Positions 1-10,800 of a stretch of DNA of 64,000 nt are shown piece by piece. Below the pieces are notes generated by a model. It was not told where the DNA came from. It made no database searches and worked only from the letters and a program-made list of their open reading frames with translations. The position numbers were made by a program, and so were the translations under genes. The first letter of the stretch is position 1. Each line of letters starts with the position of its first letter. Source of the DNA: Nitrobacter sp. NHB1 (GTDB taxonomy: Bacteria; Pseudomonadota; Alphaproteobacteria; Rhizobiales; Xanthobacteraceae); NCBI RefSeq assembly GCF_036964665.1, contig NZ_JBAMDA010000001.1:682001-746000 (forward strand). The letters are read 5' to 3'.

Positions 1-1
1 C

Positions 2-1084
2 GACACCGTGCATCCCTCGACCTTGCAGGTGATGGACGAACTCGGCCTGATCGAAGACTTCCTGAAAGTCCCGCACGACAAATTGCAAAAGCTCAAAGGC
101 TATTTCGGAAAGACGCTACTGCAGATAGCCGACATCAGCCGTACCGGCGCCAAATATCCGTTTATCGCCTTCATGCCGCAGTGGGATTTTCTGAATTTCC
201 TGCGCGACAAGGGGCGTCGTTTGCCAAGCCTGAAGGTGATGATGAGCACCGAGGCAAAGGGGCTTATTCTTGATGGCGACAAGGTAATCGGCGTCCACGC
301 AACGGACGCCGAAGGTCCGATCGAGATCCGGGCCGACCTGACCGTCGCGTGCGACGGCCGCCATTCCGTGGTGCGGCCGAGCGCGGGCCTCGAGATCGAG
401 GAGATCGGCGCGCCGATGGACGTGCTATGGTTTCGCGCCGGAAAAACCGCCGAAACGGAGAGCATTCTCGCACGCATCGAGGCGGGACAGATGATGGTGA
501 CACTCGATCGCGGCACCTACTGGCAGTGTGCCTATGTCATCACCAAAGGAGAGTACGATGCGGTCAAGGCGAAAGGCCTTGAATCATTCCGCTCTGACGT
601 CGTCTCGCTTGCGCCGATCCTGAAGTCGGGCATCGCGGATGTCAAAAGCTGGGACGACGTCAAGCTGCTCACCGTCGCCGTCAACCGTCTTAAACGATGG
701 ACGCGACCGGGATTGCTCTGCATCGGGGACGCCGCGCACGCGATGTCGCCGGTCGGCGGCGTCGGGGTCAACATCGCGGTGCAGGACGCCGTGGCGGCCG
801 CCAATATTTTAGCGGCGAAGCTTGCGCGCGGTGCCGTGAGCGAGGACGACCTCACTGAGGTTCAGCGCCGTCGCGAATTTCCGATGCGGATGACGCAAGC
901 CATGCAGGTGATCGTCCAGAATAATATTGTCCGTGCGGCACTGAAGCCCGGCGGCGGCCAGTTCAAGCCGCCGCTGTTTGCGCGCGTCGTCAACGCGGTG
1001 CCGTGGTTACAGGGCCTGACAGCGCGCTTCATCGCCATCGGCGTGCGGCCGGAGCATGTGCATTCGCCGCAAGCCGGGGACTAG
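2..1084 (+). CDS. FAD-dependent monooxygenase (PHBH/UbiH-like), 5' end cut by window
   Basis: The reading frame is already open at the first base, and its first codons (D-T-V-H-P-S-T-L) match the middle of a flavin-monooxygenase N-terminal domain, so the GTG at 8 is not the true start and the Rossmann GxGxxG lies outside the window. The second FAD signature, GDAAHAMSP followed by G-G-V-G-V-N, is present near residues 240-256 and contacts the flavin ribityl/pyrophosphate. The family uses NAD(P)H and O2 to hydroxylate aromatic or other substrates; this copy's substrate cannot be read from sequence. It precedes the ECF sigma gene by about 100 bp on the same strand, with no sign of shared function. 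Confidence 0.85.
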   Translation, partial: DTVHPSTLQVMDELGLIEDFLKVPHDKLQKLKGYFGKTLLQIADISRTGAKYPFIAFMPQWDFLNFLRDKGRRLPSLKVMMSTEAKGLILDGDKVIGVHATDAEGPIEIRADLTVACDGRHSVVRPSAGLEIEEIGAPMDVLWFRAGKTAETESILARIEAGQMMVTLDRGTYWQCAYVITKGEYDAVKAKGLESFRSDVVSLAPILKSGIADVKSWDDVKLLTVAVNRLKRWTRPGLLCIGDAAHAMSPVGGVGVNIAVQDAVAAANILAAKLARGAVSEDDLTEVQRRREFPMRMTQAMQVIVQNNIVRAALKPGGGQFKPPLFARVVNAVPWLQGLTARFIAIGVRPEHVHSPQAGD

Positions 1085-1181
1085 TATGGAGTCCCGGAGT
1101 TTCTTCAGGCAGAAAATCACATGCTCAAGCAGAGCCGCCGACCATTGCAATGCCTGATGGAAACGTTAGCTTTCTCAAGCA

Positions 1182-1736
1182 ATGAAGCCGCAGCAGCTCG
1201 CATCGCAGGATATCACGAAACTCATTGTCCGCGTGTCCATGAAGGACCGGACGGCATTCGACCTACTATATCGTGCGACAAGCGCGAAACTTTTCGGCGT
1301 GTGCCTGCGTGTCTTGTCCGACAAGAGCGATGCCGAAGAGGCATTACAGGAAATATTCGTCAAGATATGGATGAAAGCCGACCGTTTTGTCGTTTCCGAG
1401 CTAAGCCCTATCTCTTGGCTGGTGGCTGTCGCGCGCAACCATGCGATCGACCGCATTCGTGCCCGCGGCGAACGGACGGCCGGGATCGACCACGCGATCG
1501 ACATTGCTGACGAGCGGCCCGACCCTGAAGCGCAGGCCGTGACGGGCGGGGAGCACGACCGGCTCGTCTCCTGTCTCGGAGAACTTGAAGCCGATCGTGC
1601 GGCGGTGGTGCGCGGCGCTTATCTGAACGGCGACAGCTACGCCGAGCTTGCCGAGCGGTTCGCCGTGCCGCTCAATACGATGCGGACGTGGCTGCGTCGC
1701 AGCTTGATGAAGCTGAAGGAATGCCTGGAGCGATGA
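1182..1736 (+). CDS. ECF-family RNA polymerase sigma factor (SigK-like)
   Basis: 184 residues, the usual ECF size. Sigma region 2 lies at about residues 25-90 (core-binding segment A-E-E-A-L-Q-E-I-F, then W-L-V-A-V-A-R-N-H-A-I-D-R-I-R). Region 4 helix-turn-helix is near the C-terminus (D-S-Y-A-E-L-A-E-R-F ... T-M-R-T-W-L-R-R-S). The stop TGA overlaps the start ATG of the next gene (ATGA at 1733-1736), indicating translational coupling to the anti-sigma factor. Followed by a RskA-type anti-sigma and a fasciclin protein, the same trio as mycobacterial SigK/RskA/MPT70-MPT83, so it probably drives the fasciclin gene and itself. No convincing shared promoter was found by eye. Confidence 0.92.
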   Translation: MKPQQLASQDITKLIVRVSMKDRTAFDLLYRATSAKLFGVCLRVLSDKSDAEEALQEIFVKIWMKADRFVVSELSPISWLVAVARNHAIDRIRARGERTAGIDHAIDIADERPDPEAQAVTGGEHDRLVSCLGELEADRAAVVRGAYLNGDSYAELAERFAVPLNTMRTWLRRSLMKLKECLER

Positions 1737-2449
1737 CACCGGGTGAAGACAGGAATCCAGACGACGAAGGCGACGACCATTTCGCCGCCGAGTATGTTTT
1801 GGGTGTTTTGCCGGCGCAGGAATTGCAGGCGGCGGCACGGCGCGTCACGACCGACCCGAGTTTCGCCCGATTGGTCGAAGCGTGGGAAGGACGCCTGTCG
1901 CCACTCAACGCAGGCTATGATGAGGTCCGGCCGCCCGCATCGCTGAAGACGGCGCTTGACGCGCGATTGTTCAACCATGGAAGGCCGGCGATGCAAAAGC
2001 CAGGTCTCCTGCAAAGCCTTGTCTTCTGGCGGGGCCTCGCGGCCGCCGCCATAGCCGCTTTTTTTCTCGCTGTAGCCATCCCGTTCTTCCCGCCGGTGAC
2101 CACGACATCTGACATCAGTCTGGTTGCCTCTCTGGCTGGTGATAGAACTGACGTGCGCTATCTCGCAGTTTATGATGCGCGTTCCAGCGAAATCCGGCTT
2201 TCCCACTTGGCCGGTAATCGGTCGACTGGGCACGACTTCGAATTGTGGATCATCAAGGGCAGCGATCATCCAGTGTCGCTCGGTGTGATCCCGATGGGTT
2301 CGAATGCTCACCTTGCTGTTGCGCCTGCTCGCCGCGAACTGATTGGTTCCGGTGCGCTGTTCGCTATTAGCCTCGAGCCGCGAGGCGGCTCGCCGACAGG
2401 CCAGCCGACCGGACCGGTGGTGGCGTCCGGCGATCTGCATGCGATGTGA
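1733..2449 (+). CDS. Membrane anti-sigma factor, RskA family
   Basis: 238 residues from the ATG that overlaps the sigma-factor stop; the frame is open further upstream, but that lies inside the sigma gene. The N-terminal cytoplasmic part (about 1-95) has the zinc-less anti-sigma look (A-A-E-Y-V-L-G-V-L near 18-26). A single membrane helix lies at about 98-119. The C-terminal periplasmic RskA domain contains the typical F-E-L-W-I-I-K-G and S-L-G-V-I-P segments. By family knowledge it holds the sigma factor inactive at the membrane until regulated proteolysis. The signal sensed is unknown. Confidence 0.9.
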   Translation: MTPGEDRNPDDEGDDHFAAEYVLGVLPAQELQAAARRVTTDPSFARLVEAWEGRLSPLNAGYDEVRPPASLKTALDARLFNHGRPAMQKPGLLQSLVFWRGLAAAAIAAFFLAVAIPFFPPVTTTSDISLVASLAGDRTDVRYLAVYDARSSEIRLSHLAGNRSTGHDFELWIIKGSDHPVSLGVIPMGSNAHLAVAPARRELIGSGALFAISLEPRGGSPTGQPTGPVVASGDLHAM

Positions 2450-2576
2450 TCTGTAATCGAGGGCAGGCCGCCGTCGAATCTTTTCCGGATTTCTTTCGAA
2501 ACTTTTCCTGGATGCCTGCCGTAGCTCCGCTTGTCCCTTTCGTAAGGGGCCGGAAAACCTCAAGGAGTTACAGGAT

Positions 2577-3134
2577 ATGCGCAAGATTATGTCAATGATT
2601 GCAGCAGGCGCCTTTGCTGCCACCGCATTTACCGGCGTCGCATTCGCCGAGAATCCGATGGTGGGCGGGGCCGCGATGTATGCCAACAAAAACATCGTCC
2701 AGAACGCCGTGAACTCGAAAGACCATACGACGCTGGTGGCGGCGGTGAAGGCCGCCGGCCTCGTCGATACGCTGTCGGGCAAGGGGCCGTTCACCGTGTT
2801 CGCGCCCACCAACGAGGCTTTCGCGGCGCTCCCGGCCGGCACGGTCGAAACCCTTCTCAAGCCCGAGAACAAGGCCAAGCTGACCAAGATCCTGACCTGC
2901 CATGTGGTCGCGGCCGACGTGATGTCCGGCGCCCTCACCAAGATGATCGCAAAGGACGGTGGGACTCATCCGATCAAAACGGTCGGCGGCTGCACGCTTC
3001 AGGCCAAAATGCGGGGCGACAAGATCACGCTGACCGACGAGACCGGCGGCGTGGCGACAGTGACTATCCCTGACGTCAAACAGTCGAATGGCGTTATCCA
3101 CGTCATCGACAAGGTGCTGCTGCCGGCAAGCTGA
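2577..3134 (+). CDS. Secreted fasciclin (FAS1) domain protein
   Basis: 185 residues with an N-terminal signal peptide (cleavage likely after the A-F-A at about 22-24) and one FAS1 domain. FAS1 hallmarks are visible: T-L-V-A-A-V-K-A-A-G-L, G-P-F-T-V-F-A-P-T-N-E-A-F, and the closing N-G-V-I-H-V-I-D-K-V-L-L-P. AAGGAG at 2562-2567 gives a good ribosome site 9 bases before ATG. It lies 127 bp after the anti-sigma gene, a gap long enough for its own ECF promoter. FAS1 domains mediate adhesion or surface interactions; here it is the probable main target of the sigma factor. Confidence 0.92.
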   Translation: MRKIMSMIAAGAFAATAFTGVAFAENPMVGGAAMYANKNIVQNAVNSKDHTTLVAAVKAAGLVDTLSGKGPFTVFAPTNEAFAALPAGTVETLLKPENKAKLTKILTCHVVAADVMSGALTKMIAKDGGTHPIKTVGGCTLQAKMRGDKITLTDETGGVATVTIPDVKQSNGVIHVIDKVLLPAS

Positions 3135-3206
3135 CAGCACTGCGCTGATCCGGTCGCGCAACCTTGCGTCGCGCGGCCGGCGCGGCTCCATTGCTGATTG
3201 ACGTAC

Positions 3207-3395
3207 TCAGTATCGTCGACTTAGCCCGATCAGCAAGGCGCCGATCGCAGCGAGGCCAGCACCGTACCAGGCCCATTGCACCTGGCGGATCATGAAGCTC
3301 GATTGCGGCCAGTTCACGTAACCGGTGCCTTGGCCAATCCAGAGCAGGCCGATCAAAAGGGCGAGAATGCCGAAGACAACAAGAGCTGGTTTCAT
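3207..3395 (-). CDS. Small two-helix membrane protein
   Basis: 62 residues with two hydrophobic helices (about 4-20 and 41-57) separated by a short polar loop, and a short basic C-terminus. It lies 30 bp downstream of parE on the same strand and may share its transcript. No enzyme motif is visible and I do not recognise the family. Codon use is typical of the neighbours and there is no competing frame. Confidence 0.7.
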   Translation of the reverse strand: MKPALVVFGILALLIGLLWIGQGTGYVNWPQSSFMIRQVQWAWYGAGLAAIGALLIGLSRRY

Positions 3396-3425
3396 GACTG
3401 AACGATGCCCCTTCCGTGCGGTGGT

Positions 3426-5483
<2,058 letters not shown>

Positions 5484-5588
5484 AAATATTCAAAAATTAC
5501 ATACGTCGGTTCATGGCGAATCGGCTGCGCTGACTATGCCATGGACAAGGGTGGAATTGTGAACGGTAGCCTCCTCGGCAGAGCGGGG

Positions 5589-5957
5589 TCAGGCGCGTTC
5601 GGCACGGAACAGGACGACGGCAAACAATAGCGTCGCGAAAACAACGATCGCCGAGCCGATCGCGGGTGCCGCGAAATAAGCGCCGTTGTTCAACAAGGTG
5701 AGCGCCACCCCGGCCGGCAACAAGAGGCCGCCGAGAATATGGAGCCAGCCCTGAATCCGCGCCAGCGTGCTGTTTCCGGCCGCCGGCACCAGCCGGTAAT
5801 AAAGGCCGAACAGGAACAACAGAACGCCCCCGACGAGATTGAGATGGGCGTGGGCAGGAGCCAGCGTAAAGTTCTGCTGGATTCCCATGACCATTCCCGC
5901 GACCATTCCGATCAGCAGGATCACGACGCTCACCCGCATCATCAACGATCCGATCAT
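5589..5957 (-). CDS. Membrane protein resembling a fragment of haem-copper oxidase subunit I
   Basis: 122 residues from the ATG at 5957, preceded by GGGGA about 7 bases upstream; the frame runs further upstream, but that part is low in hydrophobicity and is not membrane-protein-like. Four hydrophobic helices are visible. The segment T-L-A-P-A-H-A-H-L-N-L-V-G-G resembles the His-containing helix of cbb3/NorB-type oxidase subunit I, and such short relatives occur as stand-alone proteins. It is far too short to be an oxidase by itself. Its role is unknown; haem binding by the H-A-H motif is an inference. Confidence 0.75.
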   Translation of the reverse strand: MIGSLMMRVSVVILLIGMVAGMVMGIQQNFTLAPAHAHLNLVGGVLLFLFGLYYRLVPAAGNSTLARIQGWLHILGGLLLPAGVALTLLNNGAYFAAPAIGSAIVVFATLLFAVVLFRAERA

Positions 5958-6125
5958 TTGATTTCCCCACGGCAATAAGCCGCCCGTAACCTGCGGCTTC
6001 CGAATGAACCCGTCTTTGTGACTTGAAGTTGCGCCACCTGCTGGCTTAGCTGTCGGCGAACCGTCTTGGCACGACGGAGGTCCAGATAGCCCCGCCACGG
6101 GCGGAGATGGCAAGAGGCTTTTTGA

Positions 6126-6656
6126 ATGGAAGAGGTCGGACGCGGCCTGGTCGACTTCGTGCGCGATCATCAGGTCTGGGCCGCCCCGGTCGTGCTGCTG
6201 CTTGCCTTCGGCGAGTCGATCGCCTTCATCTCGCTGCTGGTCCCGGCCTGGAGCGCCTTGATCGCGATCGGCGCGCTGATCGGTGTGAGCGGCATCAGCT
6301 TCTGGCCGGTCTGGATCGCCGGCGCGGTCGGCGCGGCGCTCGGCGATTGGCTGTCCTACTGGTTCGGCTACCGCTTCAAGGATCGCGTCGCCGACATGTG
6401 GCCGTTGTCGCGCTACTCCGACCTGCTGCCGCGCGGTCAGGCCTTCGTGCAGAGATGGGGCATCCCGTCGATTTACATCGGGCGGTTTTTCGGACCGCTG
6501 CGCGCCACGGTGCCGCTCGCCGCTGGAATTTTTGCAATGCCTTACTGGCGTTTTCAGCTCGCCAACTGGATTTCGGCGCTGATCTGGTCGGCCGTGCTGC
6601 TGATGTTCGGCGACGTGATCTCGCGGATCGTCGAATGGGTCTGGCGCGCGGTTTGA
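6126..6656 (+). CDS. DedA family membrane protein
   Basis: 176 residues. DedA (SNARE-associated/VTT) signatures are visible: F-G-E-S-I-A-F-I-S-L-L-V-P near 27-39, G-A-A-L-G-D-W-L-S-Y-W-F-G near 70-82, and the re-entrant F-F-G-P-L-R-A-T-V-P-L-A-A-G near 120-133, with the final helices after that. Members act as lipid scramblases/flippases, e.g. for undecaprenyl phosphate or phosphatidylethanolamine, and support envelope homeostasis. It stands alone between two divergently oriented units and 114 bp before argC. Confidence 0.9.
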   Translation: MEEVGRGLVDFVRDHQVWAAPVVLLLAFGESIAFISLLVPAWSALIAIGALIGVSGISFWPVWIAGAVGAALGDWLSYWFGYRFKDRVADMWPLSRYSDLLPRGQAFVQRWGIPSIYIGRFFGPLRATVPLAAGIFAMPYWRFQLANWISALIWSAVLLMFGDVISRIVEWVWRAV

Positions 6657-6770
6657 GTCTGAGTGGCCTCTGCGCCGACGATCGGACAACTGGCGGTCGC
6701 GCAACCGCCGCAACTGGGTTACAAGTCCAAAAAAGACCGCGAGCGTGCTCGCGGATGCAAGGATGACGTC

Positions 6771-7766
6771 ATGACTCTCGCAGACACCAGGGCGAAAAGT
6801 CCCGCCTCGAGCGGCAAGACCGCTGCCAGGCCGACGGTGTTCGTCGATGGCGCGTCGGGAACCACCGGCCTCGAAATCCGCCAACGGCTCGACCGGCAGG
6901 GCGATGTCACTGTCAAAAGCCTCGGTGACGACAAGCGAAAGGACCCGGCCGCCAAGCGCGCGCTGATGGCGGAGGTCGATCTCGTGATCCTCTGCCTGCC
7001 CGACGACGCGGCGAAGGAGACCGTCGCATTGATCGACGGCATGGGTACGAACGCGCCGAAAGTGCTGGACGCCTCGACGGCGTTTCGTGTCGCGCCGGAC
7101 TGGACCTACGGCTTTCCGGAACTGACGCCGGATCAGGCGGACACGATCAAGGCGGCGCGCAAGGTCGCGAACCCCGGCTGCTATCCGACCGGATCAATTG
7201 CGTTGCTGCGGCCGTTGATCGACGCCGGTTTGATCCCGCCGGATTACCCCGTCACCATCAATGCGGTGAGCGGCTATTCCGGCGGCGGCAAGTCCATGAT
7301 CGAGAGTTTCGAGAAGGGAACGGCGCCCGCGTTCGAACTGTATGGTCTCGGCTTCGAGCACAAGCATCTGCCGGAAACGCAGAAGTACGCGAGCCTGACG
7401 CGGCGGCCGATTTTTGCACCATCGGTCGGCGACTACCGGCAGGGTATGCTGGTGTCGATACCGCTGCATCTCGATACGCTGCCCGGAAAGCCCGACGGCG
7501 CGACACTTCATGCGGCGCTGGAGAAGCGTTATGCGGGCAGCACCTATGTTTCGGTGATGCCGCTGGACAACGCCGCGACGGGCGGACGGATCGAGCCGGA
7601 GGCGTTGAACGGCAGCAACAGGCTCGAACTTCATGTCTTCGCCAGCGACAAGCACCGGCAGGCCGTTCTGGTCGCGCGGCTCGACAATCTGGGCAAGGGC
7701 GCGTCCGGCGCGGCCGTGCAGAACATGCGGCTGATGCTCGGACTGCCGGATACGGGGCTGGACTGA
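6771..7766 (+). CDS. argC: N-acetyl-gamma-glutamyl-phosphate reductase, type 2
   Basis: 331 residues from ATG 6771, chosen because AAGGA (6759-6763) precedes it at a normal distance; the frame is open upstream with no better start. It catalyses NADPH-dependent reduction of N-acetylglutamyl phosphate to the semialdehyde in arginine synthesis. Visible features: N-terminal dinucleotide-binding V-F-V-D-G-A-S-G-T-T-G-L, the catalytic cysteine in A-N-P-G-C-Y-P-T-G, and the C-terminal H-K-H-L-P-E and Q-N-M-R-L-M-L-G. The short type 2 layout fits; a roughly 20-residue leader before the Rossmann fold may be excess. Confidence 0.93.
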   Translation: MTLADTRAKSPASSGKTAARPTVFVDGASGTTGLEIRQRLDRQGDVTVKSLGDDKRKDPAAKRALMAEVDLVILCLPDDAAKETVALIDGMGTNAPKVLDASTAFRVAPDWTYGFPELTPDQADTIKAARKVANPGCYPTGSIALLRPLIDAGLIPPDYPVTINAVSGYSGGGKSMIESFEKGTAPAFELYGLGFEHKHLPETQKYASLTRRPIFAPSVGDYRQGMLVSIPLHLDTLPGKPDGATLHAALEKRYAGSTYVSVMPLDNAATGGRIEPEALNGSNRLELHVFASDKHRQAVLVARLDNLGKGASGAAVQNMRLMLGLPDTGLD

Positions 7767-7848
7767 TTGCGCTCGCTACTTCGGGGCTGCGTGCGATGTG
7801 CCGTCGCGCAGCGCCGGACGATTCCGGGTCCTGTCGGGGTAGCGGGTC

Positions 7849-8247
7849 TTAAAACACCTTGAAGATTGCCAGCGCCAGCACGGCCTGCGCGAGGAAGCCG
7901 ACGGTGAAGGCGAGCGTGCGGAATACCGGCAGGCCCATGGTATAGACGATGAGATGCGCGAGGCGGGCCCAGAAATAGACCGCGCAGGCGAGCACCGTCC
8001 ATTTGCTGGAATAGTCGATCGCGTTGAGGATCAGCACCAGCGGCGCGAAGATCACGAGATTTTCGACCGCATTGTCGTGCGCGAACATCAGCCGGTTGGC
8101 CCATTCGGCATGGGGCTTGTCGTTGCGCGAAGGATTTGCCATCGCGCCGCCAAGGCCGCGGACCTGGGCGCGATTGAGCACGTAGGGAACCCACAGCAAC
8201 CCGGTCAGGATAACCGTGCATGTCAGCCAGAACAATTCACGGGTCAT
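7849..8247 (-). CDS. MAPEG family membrane protein
   Basis: 132 residues with four hydrophobic helices. The family motif is recognised in the central E-N-L-V-I-F-A-P-L-V-L segment (the E-N-x-x-x-F-x-P signature of the glutathione-linked MAPEG superfamily) and the following A-R-L-A-H-L-I-V-Y-T-M-G. Eukaryotic relatives conjugate glutathione or make eicosanoids; bacterial ones are mostly uncharacterised. It lies about 110 bp downstream of phaC on the same strand. Confidence 0.85.
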   Translation of the reverse strand: MTRELFWLTCTVILTGLLWVPYVLNRAQVRGLGGAMANPSRNDKPHAEWANRLMFAHDNAVENLVIFAPLVLILNAIDYSSKWTVLACAVYFWARLAHLIVYTMGLPVFRTLAFTVGFLAQAVLALAIFKVF

Positions 8248-8273
8248 GAGTCTCTCCGTCCAGATCGACTAAT

Positions 8274-8293
8274 GCCGTCCCGGCGGGGACGGC
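8274..8293 (-). terminator. Hairpin downstream of phaC, possible terminator
   Basis: Perfect 8-base inverted repeat (GCCGTCCC / GGGACGGC) with a 4-base loop, 68 bp past the phaC stop and 27 bp before the MAPEG start on the minus strand. No T-run follows, so it is a weak terminator candidate. Confidence 0.35.
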
Positions 8294-8360
8294 GTGGTCG
8301 AAGCATAGACCGTCGCCATGATCGCGCCAATGCGCGACGCGGTCGTTCGACGGAGTTATC

Positions 8361-10172
8361 TCAGGCGCGCACGCGGACGTAGCTGCCTGGTGCGTCCTCG
8401 ATCGGCGGCAGCGCGACGCTGCCGACCTCGCGGGCCGCGACTTCCTCGGCGTCGATGTTTCGCAGCCATGCTTGCCAGTCCGGCCACCACGAACCCTTAT
8501 GTTCCTGTGCGCCCTTCATCCACTCGGCAAGCGTGGTGTCGCCGATGGCGTCGTTGGTCCAGTACTGGTATTTGCCGAGCGACGGCGGATTGATCACGCC
8601 GGCGATGTGCCCGGATGCGGACAGCACGTAGCGCACCGGGCCGCCGAAGAATCGCGAGCCGTACAGCACCGATTCCGCCGGCGCGATGTGATCGTCGCGG
8701 GTGGCGAGATTGTAGATCGGCACCTTGATCTTCGAGAGATCGAGCAGGGTGTTGTCGAGCACCATCGAGCCGGTGGAGAGGCGGTTTTCGAGGTAGCAGT
8801 TGCGAAGGTAATAGGAATGGTTGGCCGCGGGCATCCGCGTCGCATCCGAATTCCAGTGCAGCAGATCGAAGGCGGGCGGCGTCTTGCCCTTGAGATAGTT
8901 GCTGACGACATAGGACCAGATCAGGTCGTTTGAGCGCAGCATGTTGAAGGCCATCGCCATCTTGCTGCCTTCCAGCACGCCAACCTGCTTCATGTCGCGT
9001 TCGAGCGCGGAAACCTGGTCCTCGTCCACGAAGACCAGCAGATCGCCGGCGTGGGTGAAATCGACCTGTGCGGCGAAGAACGTCGCCGATGTCACGCGCG
9101 CCCGCCGCTTGTCCGCAAGCCACGCCAGCGTGGTCGCGAGCAGGGTGCCGCCGACGCAATAGCCGGCGGTATGCACCTTGGTCTCGCCGGTCGCCCTCTC
9201 GATCGCGTCCATCGCGGCCAGCGGACCTTCCTTCATGTAGTCCTCGAAGGTCTTTTCCCCGAGCCGACTGTCGGGGTTGACCCAGGAGATCACAAACACC
9301 GTGATGCCCTGATCGACGCACCACTTGATGTAGGATTTCTCCGGCCTGAGATCGAGGATGTAGAACTTGTTGATCCACGGCGGCACGATCAGCAGCGGCG
9401 CGCGCAGCACGTTCTCGGTTGCCGGCGAATACTGGATCAGTTGCATCAACTCGTTCTGGTAGATCACCTTTCCGGGCGTCGTCGCCATGTTGACGCCGAC
9501 CGCGAGATTGCCGGAGTCGGACTGGCGGATGCGCAGCACGCCGTTGCCGGCCTCGATGTCCTCCACCAGCATCTTCATGCCGCGCGCGAGATTGCCGGCG
9601 TTCTGGGCGAAGGTTTCGCGCAGCACCTCCGGATTGGTCATCACGAAATTCGACGGCGCGATCGCGTTGGTGAGTTGCGCGACATAGAACTCGGCCTTCC
9701 TGCGGGTGTGCGGATCGAGGCCGTCGGCGTCGCGCACCAGCTCGTTCGCCCATTTGGTCGTCAGCAGATACGCCTGCATCACAAAATCGAAGAACTGGTT
9801 CGACCGCCATTCCGGATCGGTGAAACGTTTGTCGCGGGGCCCCGGTTCAATGGCGGGCTCGGTCTCCTCGCCGGAGAGGCGACGCGCCGCGTAGCCCCAG
9901 AGGTCCAGATAGGCCTTGCCGAGATTGGTCTGCAATTCGACCGCGCGGGTCTGGTCCGACAGCCAGTATTCGGCGACCGTGCTGATGGTCTTGATCAACT
10001 CGGCGAACTCGTTCGGCGGGTTGTCGTGCGCCTCGCCACCTTCACGCTGTTTAAGGTAGGCGGCCAGCGCCCTGCCGCCGCTCTCCATCGCATTCGCGAG
10101 ATTCATCGCGAAGGTATCGGGATCGAACCGGGCCGCGGGCTTGGTCCCGACGGGTAACTCGCTCATGGCCAT
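8361..10172 (-). CDS. phaC: Class I poly(3-hydroxyalkanoate) synthase
   Basis: 603 residues, typical class I length. It polymerises 3-hydroxyacyl-CoA into PHA granules. The lipase-like box G-Y-C-V-G-G lies at 337-342 with nucleophile Cys339; the alpha/beta-hydrolase core includes V-P-P-W-I-N-K-F-Y-I-L-D-L, V-I-S-W-V-N-P-D and, near the C-terminus, the catalytic Asp region R-D-D-H-I-A-P and His region S-G-H-I-A-G-V. The N-terminal domain (about 1-240) matches the PhaC N domain. No phaA, phaB, phaR or phasin gene is adjacent, so the polymer pathway is scattered. The 198 bp upstream to the next gene would hold its promoter. Confidence 0.96.
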   Translation of the reverse strand: MAMSELPVGTKPAARFDPDTFAMNLANAMESGGRALAAYLKQREGGEAHDNPPNEFAELIKTISTVAEYWLSDQTRAVELQTNLGKAYLDLWGYAARRLSGEETEPAIEPGPRDKRFTDPEWRSNQFFDFVMQAYLLTTKWANELVRDADGLDPHTRRKAEFYVAQLTNAIAPSNFVMTNPEVLRETFAQNAGNLARGMKMLVEDIEAGNGVLRIRQSDSGNLAVGVNMATTPGKVIYQNELMQLIQYSPATENVLRAPLLIVPPWINKFYILDLRPEKSYIKWCVDQGITVFVISWVNPDSRLGEKTFEDYMKEGPLAAMDAIERATGETKVHTAGYCVGGTLLATTLAWLADKRRARVTSATFFAAQVDFTHAGDLLVFVDEDQVSALERDMKQVGVLEGSKMAMAFNMLRSNDLIWSYVVSNYLKGKTPPAFDLLHWNSDATRMPAANHSYYLRNCYLENRLSTGSMVLDNTLLDLSKIKVPIYNLATRDDHIAPAESVLYGSRFFGGPVRYVLSASGHIAGVINPPSLGKYQYWTNDAIGDTTLAEWMKGAQEHKGSWWPDWQAWLRNIDAEEVAAREVGSVALPPIEDAPGSYVRVRA

Positions 10173-10369
10173 ACACCTGAGAGGGTTTGTTCAAAATTCC
10201 GTCACGCACGTTGCCGGGCATCGATCATGGCATAATCTGGGGAGGGTTGCCGGTTTCCATGTGTTGCAGTGCGACAAAACATCTTTATCCGGCCATATAT
10301 GAGCCCCGATGAGCCGGTTTGTAGTGGCGCTGTTGCGGCGCCATAGCAGCTTAATGTTCTGGAGCGATA

Positions 10370-10690
10370 ATGGTTCTAAGCTTATCTGGGGCGGCGGCAT
10401 CGAAGCGACAAGCGCGGAGGCGTATGGGCCGCGCGACGGTCGGCGCCGCCACGTTGGTGCTGTTGTCGCTGTCGCTCGGCGGCTGCTCGACGTCGATTGC
10501 GGATTTGCCTTTCGACGGCCCGTCGGGCGCGCCGGAACGCGCGCACGACGTATCGGCCTATCCCGCGGTGCATGACCTTCCCGCGCCGAGAGATGAGACG
10601 GCGATGGATCCCGCCGAACAGGCCAGGCTCGAAAAGGAACTGATCGCCGCACGCGACCACCAGTCCCAGGCCTCCTCGTCCGCCAAATGA
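10370..10690 (+). CDS. Small predicted lipoprotein
   Basis: 106 residues from ATG 10370; a later ATG at 10424 would give an 88-residue form. A basic stretch, a hydrophobic segment and a lipobox (L-S-L-G-G-C-S, Cys at about 39) predict lipidation and anchoring. The mature part is short, rich in Pro/Ala/Glu and ends in a charged helix; no known domain is recognised. The gene stands alone between divergent phaC and the aminotransferase gene. Confidence 0.7.
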   Translation: MVLSLSGAAASKRQARRRMGRATVGAATLVLLSLSLGGCSTSIADLPFDGPSGAPERAHDVSAYPAVHDLPAPRDETAMDPAEQARLEKELIAARDHQSQASSSAK

Positions 10691-10770
10691 GCCCGTGCGC
10701 GCAGTCCTTGTCCGCGCAAGACACGCGAAGTGCTGCTGGCAGAGCGGGGCGTCCGTGCTAAATTGGCATG

Positions 10771-10800
10771 ATTCAAGCCCGAGGTATTCAAGCACGAGGT
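10771..10800 (+). repeat. Tandem 15-bp direct repeat
   Basis: Two adjacent copies, ATTCAAGCCCGAGGT and ATTCAAGCACGAGGT, differ at one base. They lie 150-180 bp upstream of the aminotransferase start and could be either a paired regulator site or a replication-slippage product. Confidence 0.7.

Noticed and set aside
1637-2941. A 434-codon minus-strand frame over the anti-sigma and fasciclin genes
   Set aside because: The plus strand has clear families with a ribosome site and signal peptide; the minus frame spans several plus-strand genes and has no motif.
5589-6884. Full 431-codon reading of the haem-copper-like gene
   Set aside because: Codons upstream of 5957 overlap dedA on the opposite strand and are highly polar; the membrane protein begins at the ATG with a ribosome site.
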